Positions 14,405 through 21,692 of a stretch of 22,542 bases of DNA are shown here, piece after piece. A program made the position numbers and the translations under genes. The stretch's first letter is position 1. Every line of letters starts with the position of its first letter. Source of the DNA: an uncultured Verrucomicrobiota bacterium (GTDB taxonomy: Bacteria; Verrucomicrobiota; Verrucomicrobiae; Opitutales; Opitutaceae); assembly GCA_946482165.1 (NCBI GenBank), contig CAMLQS010000037.1, forward strand, positions 1-22,542. The letters are read 5' to 3'. Under the pieces are notes generated by a model that was given only the letters and a program-made list of their open reading frames with translations, was not told where the DNA came from and did not search any database.

Positions 14405-16077
14405 ACGAGCCCGCCAACCCGCCCGCCTCCGACGCCCCGTGGGACGTCGTCGTCATCGGCGGCGCGCTCTCCGGCGCCTCCACCGCCCTGCTCCTCCTGC
14501 GCCGCAACCCACGTCTGCGCGTTCTCATCGTCGAGCGCCACGCCGCCTTCAAACGCCGCGTCGGCGAATCCACCGTCGAGATCAGCGCCTATTTTCTCGG
14601 CCGCGTGCTCGATCTCACCGCGCACCTCAACGAGCACCACTACGTGAAGCAGGGCCTCCGCTTCTGGTTTCAAAACGAGCGCGTCACCAACCTCGGCGAG
14701 TGCAGCGAGACCGGCCCCGGCTACAACGTCCGCCTCCCCGGCTACCAGGTCGACCGCGCCGTCCTCGACGAGGAGGTCCTCGCCCGCGCCGTCGCCGCCG
14801 GCGCCTCCCTCCTCCGCCCCGCCAAGGTCCTCGACGTCACCCTCGAATCCGGCGGCCTGCAAACCCTTCGCGTGGAGACCGCCGCCTCCGTTGTAGGCCA
14901 GACCGCCGGTCTGGCTTCCGATCCTCAGGTTTCAGGTTTCCGCCTTCAGCCCTTGTCTTTCCGCGCCCGCTGGATCGTCGACGCCTCCGGCTTCTCCGCC
15001 CTCCTCTCCCGCCGCGAGGGCTGGCTGCGCCCCAACACCGCCCATCCCACCGCCTCCGTCTGGACCCGCTGGAGCGGCGTGAAAAACTGGGACTCCCGCG
15101 AACTCGCCCAAAAGTTCCCCGCCTGGGCGTCCCGCACGAAAGCCCTCCGTCACACCGCCACCAACCACCTCGTCGGCCTCGGCTGGTGGGCCTGGATCAT
15201 CGCGCTCAAGGGCGGCGACACGAGCGTCGGCATCGTCTTCGACCAGCGTCTCGTCGACCTCCCCGAGGGCGAGCGCCTCGGAGAACGCCTGCGGGAGATG
15301 CTCCTCGCCCACCCCGCCGGCCGCGAACTCATGGCCGACGCCGTCTGGCGCCCGGGCGACGTCCACTTCCGGCGCAACCTGCCGTATTCATCCGATCGCT
15401 ACGCGGGCGACGGCTTCGTTCTCGTCGGCGACGCCGCCGCGTTCATGGACCCGTTCTACTCCCCCGGCATGGATTGGATCGCCTACACTTCCAGCGCCGC
15501 CGCCGCCCTCCTCGACGGCTCCTTCCGCGGCAAACCCAAGGCCCCGCGCATCGCGCGCCACAACGAACAGTTCTCCACCTCCTACGCCCGCTGGTTCGAC
15601 GCCGTCTATCGCGACAAGTATTACTACCTCGGCGACCACGAGCTCATGACCCTGGCCTTCCGCCTCGACCTGGGCCTCTACTACGCCGGCATCGTTTCCC
15701 AACCCTTCAAGCACGGCGCCTCCGCCCTCGAGCTCCCCTCCTTCGCCAGCCCGGTCAGCGCGCCCTTCGCCCGCTTCATGGCCTTCTACAACCGCCGCCT
15801 CGCCGCCATCGCCCGCGCCCGCCTCGCGCGCGGCGTCTGGGGCGCGTCCAACGACCGCCGCTACTTCGGCTTCCGCTCCTACGAACTCACCTGGACCCTG
15901 CCGCTGCGCCTCCTCGTCGCGATCGGCGCCTACCTCCGGCTCGAGCTGCGCGAAGGCTGGCGCAGCTGGTTCGCCCGCCCCGAGACTTCGCCCTCGACGT
16001 GGCACGGGCGTCCCGCCCGTGATGACGGCCGGGCGTCCCGCCCGGCCGCCGCATCTCCCGCATCAACCGCCGTATGA
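14401..16077 (+). CDS. FAD-dependent halogenase-like oxidoreductase, second paralogue
   Basis: A 558-residue relative of the preceding enzyme, overlapping it by 4 bp. The FAD loop is VIGGALSGAS (18-27), with Ala where the middle glycine normally is. GESTVEIS (55-62) and a KQGLRFWF stretch with Lys83 match the halogenase lysine region. The hallmark appears as WAWIIA (262-267), keeping both tryptophans but with Ala for Pro. GDAAAFMDPFYSPGMD is the second FAD motif. A C-terminal helical domain of about 150 residues follows (YRDKYYYLGDHELM onwards), longer than in the first paralogue. Residues about 163-184 are a repeat-derived insert before FRARWIVDASG, and the tail after about 535 is encoded by a second repeat. 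The reaction is unknown: it may be a halogenase, monooxygenase or desaturase. Confidence 0.82.
   Translation: MNEPANPPASDAPWDVVVIGGALSGASTALLLLRRNPRLRVLIVERHAAFKRRVGESTVEISAYFLGRVLDLTAHLNEHHYVKQGLRFWFQNERVTNLGECSETGPGYNVRLPGYQVDRAVLDEEVLARAVAAGASLLRPAKVLDVTLESGGLQTLRVETAASVVGQTAGLASDPQVSGFRLQPLSFRARWIVDASGFSALLSRREGWLRPNTAHPTASVWTRWSGVKNWDSRELAQKFPAWASRTKALRHTATNHLVGLGWWAWIIALKGGDTSVGIVFDQRLVDLPEGERLGERLREMLLAHPAGRELMADAVWRPGDVHFRRNLPYSSDRYAGDGFVLVGDAAAFMDPFYSPGMDWIAYTSSAAAALLDGSFRGKPKAPRIARHNEQFSTSYARWFDAVYRDKYYYLGDHELMTLAFRLDLGLYYAGIVSQPFKHGASALELPSFASPVSAPFARFMAFYNRRLAAIARARLARGVWGASNDRRYFGFRSYELTWTLPLRLLVAIGAYLRLELREGWRSWFARPETSPSTWHGRPARDDGRASRPAAASPASTAV
14892..14939 (+). repeat. Composite repeat inside the second oxidoreductase
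   Basis: Two elements are joined. TGTAGGCCAGACCGCCGGTC with TGGC (14892-14915) belongs to the GTAGGCC family. It is followed by CCGATCCTCAGGTTTCAGGT (from 14918), which matches 18357-18378 at 18 of 22 positions, all differences being transitions. Both are read in frame. Confidence 0.78.
15999..16050 (+). repeat. GGGCGTCCCGCCC repeat forming the tail of the second oxidoreductase
   Basis: GTGGCACGGGCGTCCCGCCC followed by GTGATGACGGCC and GGGCGTCCCGCCCGGCC gives two palindromic modules of the same family as 2838-2917. It is translated as WHGRPARDDGRASRP, so the last 25 residues or so of the protein are repeat-derived. Confidence 0.8.
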
Positions 16078-16415
16078 GCTCCGCCTCGCCTCTCGCCTCT
16101 TTCTCCGCCGCCGTCCGCGACGCCCATGCGCGCTGGCTCCACGCCCGCGATCCCGCCGCGCTCGCCGCGGTCGTGCTCGCCATCGTCGCCTACCACCGCC
16201 CCGACCGCGCCCGTTTGGAAAACCCCGACGACATGCCCGAGAGCGCCCGCCTCATCGAGGACCTCGGCTTCGATTCCCTCGCCCTCGCCGAGATCGTCTT
16301 CTTCGTCGAGGATCTCTACAAGGTCTCCATCTCCAACGACGACCTCCGCCGCATCTCCACCGTCGCCGACCTGCGCGCCTTCGTCCTGGAAAAGGTGTCC
16401 GCCTCGCCCGCCTGA
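16074..16415 (+). CDS. Acyl carrier protein, first of two
   Basis: A 113-residue carrier protein with the phosphopantetheine site LGFDSLALAEIVFFVEDLY (64-82), Ser68 being the attachment residue. An unusual helical leader of about 50 residues (AVRDAHARWLHARDPAALAA) precedes the core, making it longer than a usual ACP of about 80 residues. The ATG at 16074 overlaps the previous stop (ATGA). Adjacent to a ketosynthase, it probably carries the growing chain or a starter unit of the cluster product rather than serving housekeeping fatty-acid synthesis. Confidence 0.87.
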   Translation: MSSASPLASFSAAVRDAHARWLHARDPAALAAVVLAIVAYHRPDRARLENPDDMPESARLIEDLGFDSLALAEIVFFVEDLYKVSISNDDLRRISTVADLRAFVLEKVSASPA

Positions 16416-16440
16416 GCCGGTCGCAAGCCGCCGTCTCTTT

Positions 16441-16479
16441 CGACTCTGGCTCCTCGCTCCCCGCTCCCTGCTCCATGCT
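16441..16479 (+). repeat. 39-nt GCTCC-rich repeat, leader copy supplying the ketosynthase start codon
   Basis: CGACTCTGGCTCCTCGCTCC followed by CCGCTCCCTGCTCCATGCT. The ATG at 16475 lies within the repeat, at the position where the copy at 13538-13576 has ACG. The rest forms the ketosynthase leader, which has no Shine-Dalgarno core. Confidence 0.8.
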
Positions 16480-17737
16480 TTCGTCCGCCTGCATCACCGG
16501 CCTCGGCTTCGTCAGCTGCCTGGGCAACGACTCCGCCACCGTCGCCGACGCGCTCCGGACCGGACGCTCCGGCATCGTCGAGCACTCGTTTTTCGACAAC
16601 CCCGCCATCCCGGTGAAAGTCGCCGCGCCCGTGCGCGGCTTCTCCGTCGATTCGCCCAGCTACCGCGACTGGACCTGGCCCGCCGGCCCCGAACTTCCGC
16701 GCGAAACCGTCCGCGGCATGGCCCCGCACGGCGTCTATGCGTTTCACGCTTTCGAGCAGGCGCTCGCCGACGCCGGCCTCGCCCGCGCCGATCTTCGCGA
16801 CGGCGCCACCGGACTCTTCTGCGCCTCCGCCGGCTCCCCGTTTCTCCTCCACCACAACCTTGCCCAGGCCCGCGCCGCCCGCTTCGAGCGCGGCAATCCC
16901 CTCGGCGTCGTCGCCTCCATCGCCGGCACCCTCAATTTCACCCTCGCCGCGCACTACGGAATCACCGGCGCCGTCGCCGGTTTCGTCTCCGCCTGCGCCT
17001 CGTCGACCCACGCGCTCGGCTACGCCCTCGACGAGATCCGCCTCGGCCGCCAGGAGCGCATGATCGTCGTCGGCGCCGAGGAGCTCAACGCCGACACGGT
17101 CCTCCCCTTCGCGCCGATGCGTGCGCTTTCGGTCAACCCCGACCCCGCCACCGCCTCGCGCCCCTTCGACATCGGTCGCGACGGTTTCGTCGGCACCGGC
17201 GGCGCCGCCGTGCTCGTTCTCGAATCACCCCGGCTCGCCGCGCGCCGCTCCGCCCGCGTCCACGCCGAACTCGTCGGCTGGGGCCAGGCCGCCGACGGCC
17301 ACTCCGTCGCCACCTCCCACCCCGAGGGCGCCGGCCTGCGCGAGTCCATGCGGCGCGCCCTCCGCGACGCCGGCCTCTCGCCCGCCGACATCGACTATGT
17401 CCACGCCCACGCCACCTCCACGCCCGTCGGCGACCGCGCCGAGGCCCTAGCACTCCGCGACGTGTTCACCGCCGCCGGAGCCCGCCCGCTGATAAGCAGC
17501 ACCAAAGGCGTCACCGGCCACGGCCTCTCCCTCGCCGGCGCGCTCGAGACCGCCTTCTGCGCCCTCTCCTCGCGCGAAGGTTTCGTCCCCGGCAACCCCA
17601 CGCTCGTAAACGCCGACCCCGCCTGCGAAGGCCTCGAACTCCCCCGCTCCAGCGTGCCGCGCCGCCCTCGCTACACCTTGAAAAACAGCAGCGGTTTCGG
17701 CGGCAGCAACGTGACGCTGATCCTGCGCTCCGTTTGA
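16475..17737 (+). CDS. Beta-ketoacyl-ACP synthase (FabF/KS type)
   Basis: A 420-residue condensing enzyme that extends an ACP-bound chain with malonyl-ACP. The catalytic triad is complete: Cys174 in VSACASSTHALGYA, His312 in HAHATSTPVGD and His349 in STKGVTGHGLSLAG, with the closing loop NSSGFGGSN near the C-terminus. The start MLSSACITGLGFVSCLG is set by similarity to KS N-termini, five residues before the first strand. The neighbours (two ACPs, a second KS-like protein and acyltransferases) match aryl-polyene/flexirubin-type clusters, where a KS works with a chain-length partner. It is separated from the upstream ACP by a 59-nt spacer filled mostly by a repeat. Confidence 0.92.
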   Translation: MLSSACITGLGFVSCLGNDSATVADALRTGRSGIVEHSFFDNPAIPVKVAAPVRGFSVDSPSYRDWTWPAGPELPRETVRGMAPHGVYAFHAFEQALADAGLARADLRDGATGLFCASAGSPFLLHHNLAQARAARFERGNPLGVVASIAGTLNFTLAAHYGITGAVAGFVSACASSTHALGYALDEIRLGRQERMIVVGAEELNADTVLPFAPMRALSVNPDPATASRPFDIGRDGFVGTGGAAVLVLESPRLAARRSARVHAELVGWGQAADGHSVATSHPEGAGLRESMRRALRDAGLSPADIDYVHAHATSTPVGDRAEALALRDVFTAAGARPLISSTKGVTGHGLSLAGALETAFCALSSREGFVPGNPTLVNADPACEGLELPRSSVPRRPRYTLKNSSGFGGSNVTLILRSV

Positions 17738-17742
17738 ATATT

Positions 17743-17790
17743 CCGCTCCCCTCTCCTAACTCCCCTCGCCTAGCTCCTTGCTCCCCGCTC
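17743..17790 (+). repeat. CT-rich GCTCC repeat forming the second ACP leader
   Basis: A pyrimidine-rich run with units CCGCTCCCC, AACTCCCCTCGCCTAGCTCC and TTGCTCCCCGCTC, ending 5 nt before the second ACP ATG at 17796. The wording is related to the leaders of the KS and of cysT, though less exact than the 39-nt pair. Confidence 0.5.
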
Positions 17791-17795
17791 AACCC

Positions 17796-18071
17796 ATGTC
17801 CGATCCGCTCAAAGCCAAACTCAAGGTCCTCATCGTCGAGACGCTCCGCCTCGAGGACATCGCGCCCGCCGACATCCCCGACGACGAACCCCTCATCGGC
17901 GGCGGCCTCAGCCTCGACTCCATCGACGCCCTCGAACTCGTCGTGAAGCTGGAAAAAGAATTCGGAATCAAGATCTCCAGCAGCGAAGAATCCCGCGCCG
18001 CCCTCGCCAGCGTCACCGCCCTCGCCGACTACATCCGCATCCACGCCGATCCGTCCCGCGTCCCGGCCTGA
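17796..18071 (+). CDS. Acyl carrier protein, second of two
   Basis: A 91-residue ACP of normal size with the site LSLDSIDALELVVKLEKEFG (38-57), Ser42 taking phosphopantetheine. The GGGLSLDSIDALEL wording is close to the ACPs of aryl-polyene clusters as I remember them. The ATG at 17796 (MSDPLKAKLK) is preferred to one 18 nt upstream because it leads straight into helix 1. The leader is a CT-rich repeat. The two ACPs differ clearly from each other, so they probably have separate jobs, for example starter loading against chain extension. Confidence 0.9.
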   Translation: MSDPLKAKLKVLIVETLRLEDIAPADIPDDEPLIGGGLSLDSIDALELVVKLEKEFGIKISSSEESRAALASVTALADYIRIHADPSRVPA

Positions 18072-18097
18072 GCATCGGTCATTAGGCTTCCGCTAAA

Positions 18098-19261
18098 ATG
18101 CGCGATCTCCCGCCGATCCGTCTCGCCGCCTGCGGCGCCTTGACCGCCTTCGGCGACGAGTCCGCCACGCTCGCCGCGCTCCTCGCCGGCCGTAGCGCGC
18201 TCGCGCCTGTCCCGGTCCACGGCGTCGAAGGCGGCGACCTCGTGCCCATCGCCCTCTGCGCCGGACGCTCCTACGACGAGACACTGCCGCCCACCTGGCT
18301 GCCCTACCTCCGCTCGCTCGCCGCCCGCATCCCCGCGCCTTCCGCATCCGCGAGCTCCGATCCTCAGGCCTCAAGTCTCAGCACTCATCATTCCCTTCGC
18401 TGGGGATCCCCGCGTCATCCCGTCTTCGTCACGGGCAGCAATTTCGGCGTCGGCCATCTCCACGTCTACCGCCGCCGCGGCGATACCGGACACCTGGACT
18501 ACGGCACGCCCGCCGACTGCGTCGCCCAGGTCGCCGCCGCGCTTGGCTGGGGTCCTGACGTCACCGTGTTTTCCCACGCCTGCGTCTCCGCCCACCTCGG
18601 CCTGCTCCAGGCCTCGCGCGTGCTCGCCGCCGGTCTCGCCGACGAGGCGCTCGTCTTCTCCTTCGACTTCATCAGCCCCTTCGTCGCCGGCGGCTTCCAC
18701 GCGCTCAAAATCCTCAACGCCGATTTCCCTGCGCCCTATCAGGATCGCCCGACCGGCTCCATCGGCCTCGGCGACGGCGCCGCCTTCGCCGTCCTCACGC
18801 GCGACCGCGGCGACCTCGTCATCTCCGCGCAGAGCCTGCACAACGAGATGCACCACTTCACCGCGAACCGCGCCGACGGCGCCGGCTTCGCCGCCTGCCT
18901 CGCCGATCTGCCCCGCGCGGCCGCCGGCCGGCGCGTCTGGCTCAAAGGCCACGGCACCGGCACTCTCGAGGCCGGACGCCTCGAGGCCTCGGCCCTCGCC
19001 ACCGCCTTCCCCGGCGCGCCGCTCGTCTCTTGGAAAGGCGCGCTCGGACACACCTTGGGGAGCTGCGGCCTTGTCGAACTCGCCCTCGTCCGCGAAGCGC
19101 TCCGCGTCGGCCGCGCCCCCGGCACCGTCGGCGCCACCGCGCCCGGCTTCACTCCCGCGGTCGCATTTGCGCCCTTCTATCTCTCCGGCTTCGACGCCGT
19201 CGTCTGCACCAGCAACGCCTTCGGCGGCGCCCACGCCGCCCTCCTCGTCCATGAAGCTTGA
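18098..19261 (+). CDS. Second beta-ketoacyl synthase-like protein (KS or chain-length-factor-like)
   Basis: A 387-residue thiolase-fold protein, shorter and more divergent than the upstream KS. The catalytic residues are still in place: Cys162 in FSHACVSAHLG, His285 in LKGHGTGTLEAG and His318 in SWKGALGHTLGSCG, with TSNAFGGAHA as the C-terminal glycine loop. It may therefore be active rather than a dead chain-length factor. Residues about 82-104 (PSASASSDPQASSLSTHHSL) are an insert encoded by a dispersed repeat, between the N-terminal region and the VFVTGSNFGVGHLHV strand. It starts 26 nt after the second ACP. The end overlaps the next gene by 11 bp. Confidence 0.82.
   Translation: MRDLPPIRLAACGALTAFGDESATLAALLAGRSALAPVPVHGVEGGDLVPIALCAGRSYDETLPPTWLPYLRSLAARIPAPSASASSDPQASSLSTHHSLRWGSPRHPVFVTGSNFGVGHLHVYRRRGDTGHLDYGTPADCVAQVAAALGWGPDVTVFSHACVSAHLGLLQASRVLAAGLADEALVFSFDFISPFVAGGFHALKILNADFPAPYQDRPTGSIGLGDGAAFAVLTRDRGDLVISAQSLHNEMHHFTANRADGAGFAACLADLPRAAAGRRVWLKGHGTGTLEAGRLEASALATAFPGAPLVSWKGALGHTLGSCGLVELALVREALRVGRAPGTVGATAPGFTPAVAFAPFYLSGFDAVVCTSNAFGGAHAALLVHEA
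18357..18378 (+). repeat. CCGATCCTCAGG repeat inside the second KS-like gene
   Basis: CCGATCCTCAGGCCTCAAGT and two more bases match 14918-14939 at 18 of 22 positions, differing only by transitions. Related CTCAG/CATTCCC wording continues to about 18395. It is read in frame as SDPQASS, compared with SDPQVSG in the other copy. Confidence 0.72.
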
Positions 19262-19910
19262 ACGCTGGATCACCGCCGTATCTTGCGAGGACGCCGCCGC
19301 CGAGCCCGCCGGCGAAACTCGCGAGCGCTTCAAAGCCCTCTTCCCGCCCGGCGCCACCCGCCGCATGACCCAGCTCGGCATCACCCTCGGCGCCGCGCTT
19401 CGTCCGCTCGAGCCCGGCGAAAACGACACCGTCGTCTACGCCTCCACCTACGCCGAGACCCGCGCGCTCGAGGCCTACCTGGACAGCTTCCCCGCGCCGA
19501 GCCCGACTCTGTTCCAGACTTCGATCCACCCGAGCTCGGTTCAACAAAATCTCATCCAGCGCCAGCAACCCGTCCGCCACCTGTTCCCCGTCACCGGCGG
19601 CGCCGACCTGCCCGTCCAAGCTCTCCTCGTCGCCCTCCTTTCCGACACCCCGCGCACCCTCCTCTGCGGCGGCGAAGAACGCGGCGGCTGGCTCCTCGAA
19701 CAAAACCGCGCCAGCGCCCGCACCTTCGCCTTCGCCCTCGCCCTCTCCACCTCGCCCGAAAACGCCCTCGGCCGCATCTCGCTCGCCTCCGTTCCTCCGT
19801 CTCCCGTCCAGCCGCTCGGCCTGCCGGCCTTCTTCGATTTGCTCCGAGCTCGTAAGCCTTTCGACGCCGTCGTCGCCGAGGAGCGACGGCTCAGCATCGA
19901 CTGGTCATGA
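19251..19910 (+). CDS. Ketosynthase N-terminal-domain protein (Ketoacyl-synt_2-like)
   Basis: A 219-residue protein resembling the N-terminal half of a ketosynthase (the family I know as beta-ketoacyl synthase N-terminal domain 2). The stretch VVYASTYAETRALEAYLDSF (61-80) and SPTLFQTSIHPSSVQQ (84-99) follow the S/T-F-x-x-S-V-H-N pattern of that family, with a GGADLPVQALLVALL segment after. No active-site cysteine or second histidine is seen, so it is unlikely to condense chains alone. It may act as a partner to the preceding KS. Such proteins accompany aryl-polyene-type clusters. It overlaps the previous gene by 11 bp and the next by 4 bp (ATGA), which supports tight co-translation. Confidence 0.75.
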   Translation: MKLERWITAVSCEDAAAEPAGETRERFKALFPPGATRRMTQLGITLGAALRPLEPGENDTVVYASTYAETRALEAYLDSFPAPSPTLFQTSIHPSSVQQNLIQRQQPVRHLFPVTGGADLPVQALLVALLSDTPRTLLCGGEERGGWLLEQNRASARTFAFALALSTSPENALGRISLASVPPSPVQPLGLPAFFDLLRARKPFDAVVAEERRLSIDWS

Positions 19911-20869
19911 GCGCCACCGCCTCGCCCGCCACCGCCCGGCCCGCCCGCAACCCCGGCCCGAGCTGGGGCTACCGTTTCCTCCGCCTCGCCGACCGCTGCG
20001 TGCCCGAGCGACTCTTCCGCCCCGCCCGCGCCTTCGGCACATGGGTGGCCCTGGCCAACATGCGCGAGCAGCGCCGCCACTCGCGCGAATACCTCCGCGC
20101 CGTCCTCGGCCGCGAACCCTCCACCCGCGAGGTGTTCCGCCACTTTTTCGCCTTCGAGGAGATGCTCATGCTAAAGCTCCGCGTCGCCGACGGCCGCCCG
20201 CACCGCGGCGTGCTCGCGCCGGGCTGCGACGACTTCCGCCGCTTCCTCGACACGCCCGAGGACGCGCTTCTCGGCACCTTCCACGTCGGCCACTCCGACC
20301 TCGTCGGATTTCTTTTCGGCGGACAGGAGAAACGCCGCGTCTCCATGGTCCGCCTCCGCGTGGGCAACTCCCACGACGTCGAGCGCCTCGCCTCCGCCTT
20401 CGGCCGCTGGGTCTCCTTCGTCTGGGTCAACGAAGGCGAAAACCTCCTCTTCGCGCTCAAGGACGCCGTCGCCGCCGGCGGCGCCCTCGCCCTGAAATGC
20501 GACCGCCTCGAACACAGCTCCCGCGCCGAACCGTTCCGCTTCCTCGGCGCGCGCCGTCTCTTTCCGTTCACCATCTACCACCTCGCCCTCATCTTCGACC
20601 GCCCCGTCTTCCTCTGCGTCGGACTGCCCGGGGCGCCCGGCGAATCGGTCGTTCACGGCTCCCCGCGCTGGGCGCCCGATCCCTCCGCCTCCCGCGCCCG
20701 CAACCTCGACTCCGCCCGCGCCCACTTCCAGGGCTTCCTCGATCTCGTTGAATCCATCCTCCGCTCCCGTCCGTATTTGTGGTTCAACTACCTCCCGCTG
20801 AACCCTGAAGCGCCCGCCGCCTCGTCCACCCCGCCGGGCACGTCTCCAAGCATCCGTGCCCATCCGTGA
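19907..20869 (+). CDS. LpxL/HtrB-like lipid acyltransferase
   Basis: A 320-residue relative of lipid A late acyltransferases. The HxxxxD catalytic motif is at His126-Asp131 (FHVGHSDLVGF), followed by RVGNSHDVERLASAFG near 155-171 and KCDRLEHSS, which correspond to the family's later blocks. In polyene-type clusters such an enzyme is thought to attach the acyl product to a lipid or glycolipid carrier; this is inference here. The ATG overlaps the upstream stop. The final residues (SIRAHP) and the TGA stop come from an ATCCGTG-type repeat, so the natural end may have been a little different. An N-terminal signal anchor is not obvious. Confidence 0.82.
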   Translation: MSATASPATARPARNPGPSWGYRFLRLADRCVPERLFRPARAFGTWVALANMREQRRHSREYLRAVLGREPSTREVFRHFFAFEEMLMLKLRVADGRPHRGVLAPGCDDFRRFLDTPEDALLGTFHVGHSDLVGFLFGGQEKRRVSMVRLRVGNSHDVERLASAFGRWVSFVWVNEGENLLFALKDAVAAGGALALKCDRLEHSSRAEPFRFLGARRLFPFTIYHLALIFDRPVFLCVGLPGAPGESVVHGSPRWAPDPSASRARNLDSARAHFQGFLDLVESILRSRPYLWFNYLPLNPEAPAASSTPPGTSPSIRAHP

Positions 20870-20947
20870 AATCCGTGGTTAATAGTTCCGGTCCTTCATC
20901 CGCGCCCATCCGCGCCACTTGTTCGCCGGAGGCGAATCTGCGGTTAA
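20851..20947 (+). repeat. Two tandem CATCCG-type repeats with a nested palindrome
   Basis: Copy one (20851-20882) reads CATCCGTGCCCATCCGTGAA then ATCCGTGGTTAA and supplies the stop of the LpxL-like gene. Copy two starts at 20897 with CATCCGCGCCCATCCGCG. It is interrupted before its CTGCGGTTAA end by about 20 nt that include a perfect TTCGCC-GGA-GGCGAA palindrome (20922-20936). It ends 3 nt before the PlsC-like ATG. Confidence 0.8.
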
Positions 20948-20949
20948 AA

Positions 20950-21690
20950 ATGCCTTTCCTCCGCCACCTCTGGCTCCCGCTGGCCTACTACCTCTCCTGG
21001 CTGCTCTTCGGTCTCGGCGGCCTGCTGCTCAACCTCGGCTGCGCGCCCTTCCTCCTCTTGCCCCGCCGCGAACGCTTTGGCCCGCGCGCCCGCGCCGCCG
21101 CCCGCTGGATGTTCGATTTCTGGCTCCGATGGATGCACTTCTCCGGCGTCGTCGACGTGATCTTCCACGGTTTCGACCGTCCGCTCCCGAACGGCGTGGT
21201 CTACGTTGTCAACCACCCGACTCTCGTCGACGCGCTCTTCCTCCTCGCCCGCCTCCCCGATACCGTCTGCATCTTCAAGCCCGCCCTCCTGCGCAACCCC
21301 GCCATCGGTCCCGCCGCGCTCCTCTGCGGCTACGTCTCCGGCGACGCCGGCGTGGACGGCATCCGCCGCGCCGCCGAACGCGTCGCCTCGGGCTGCTCGC
21401 TGCTCATCTTCCCCGAAGGCACCCGCACCGTTCCGGGCGCCGAGCTCAACCCGCTCCGCCCCGGCTTCGCCCTCATCGCCCGCCGCGCCCGCGCCCCGCT
21501 CCAGCTTGTCCACGTCCGCTCCAGCCCGCTCATGGCCCGCAAAGGCCACCCGTGGCTGACCTGCCCGCCCCTCCCTGGCCGCTTCGAGTTCACCCTCGGC
21601 GAACTCATTCCTTTCGATCCCGACACGCCCACCGCCGCGCTCGTCTCCCGTGTCGACACGCAACTCCGCACCTCCAACCAGACAACCTAA
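20950..21690 (+). CDS. PlsC-like 1-acyl-glycerol-phosphate acyltransferase
   Basis: A 246-residue membrane-associated acyltransferase. A hydrophobic N-terminus (about 8-37) precedes the active site NHPTLVDAL (His89-x4-Asp94) and the second motif IFPEGTRT (FPEGTR at 154-159). It probably moves an acyl group to a glycerol- or sugar-type acceptor. Clustered with the LpxL-like enzyme and a glycosyltransferase, it fits assembly of a lipid anchor for the cluster product rather than basic phospholipid synthesis. The ATG at 20950 directly follows the repeat; an upstream in-frame ATG at 20866 would translate the repeat and is not preferred. The leader has no Shine-Dalgarno core. Confidence 0.87.
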   Translation: MPFLRHLWLPLAYYLSWLLFGLGGLLLNLGCAPFLLLPRRERFGPRARAAARWMFDFWLRWMHFSGVVDVIFHGFDRPLPNGVVYVVNHPTLVDALFLLARLPDTVCIFKPALLRNPAIGPAALLCGYVSGDAGVDGIRRAAERVASGCSLLIFPEGTRTVPGAELNPLRPGFALIARRARAPLQLVHVRSSPLMARKGHPWLTCPPLPGRFEFTLGELIPFDPDTPTAALVSRVDTQLRTSNQTT

Positions 21691-21692
21691 GC

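Noticed and set aside
14439..16022. Arg/Pro-rich plus-strand open frame inside the second oxidoreductase
   Set aside because: Out-of-frame reading of a GC-rich gene; the composition is almost only Arg, Pro and Ser.
16019..16474. Upstream extension of the ketosynthase frame through the first ACP
   Set aside because: It overlaps the ACP in another frame and reads as Arg/Pro-rich filler. The KS fold starts at 16475.
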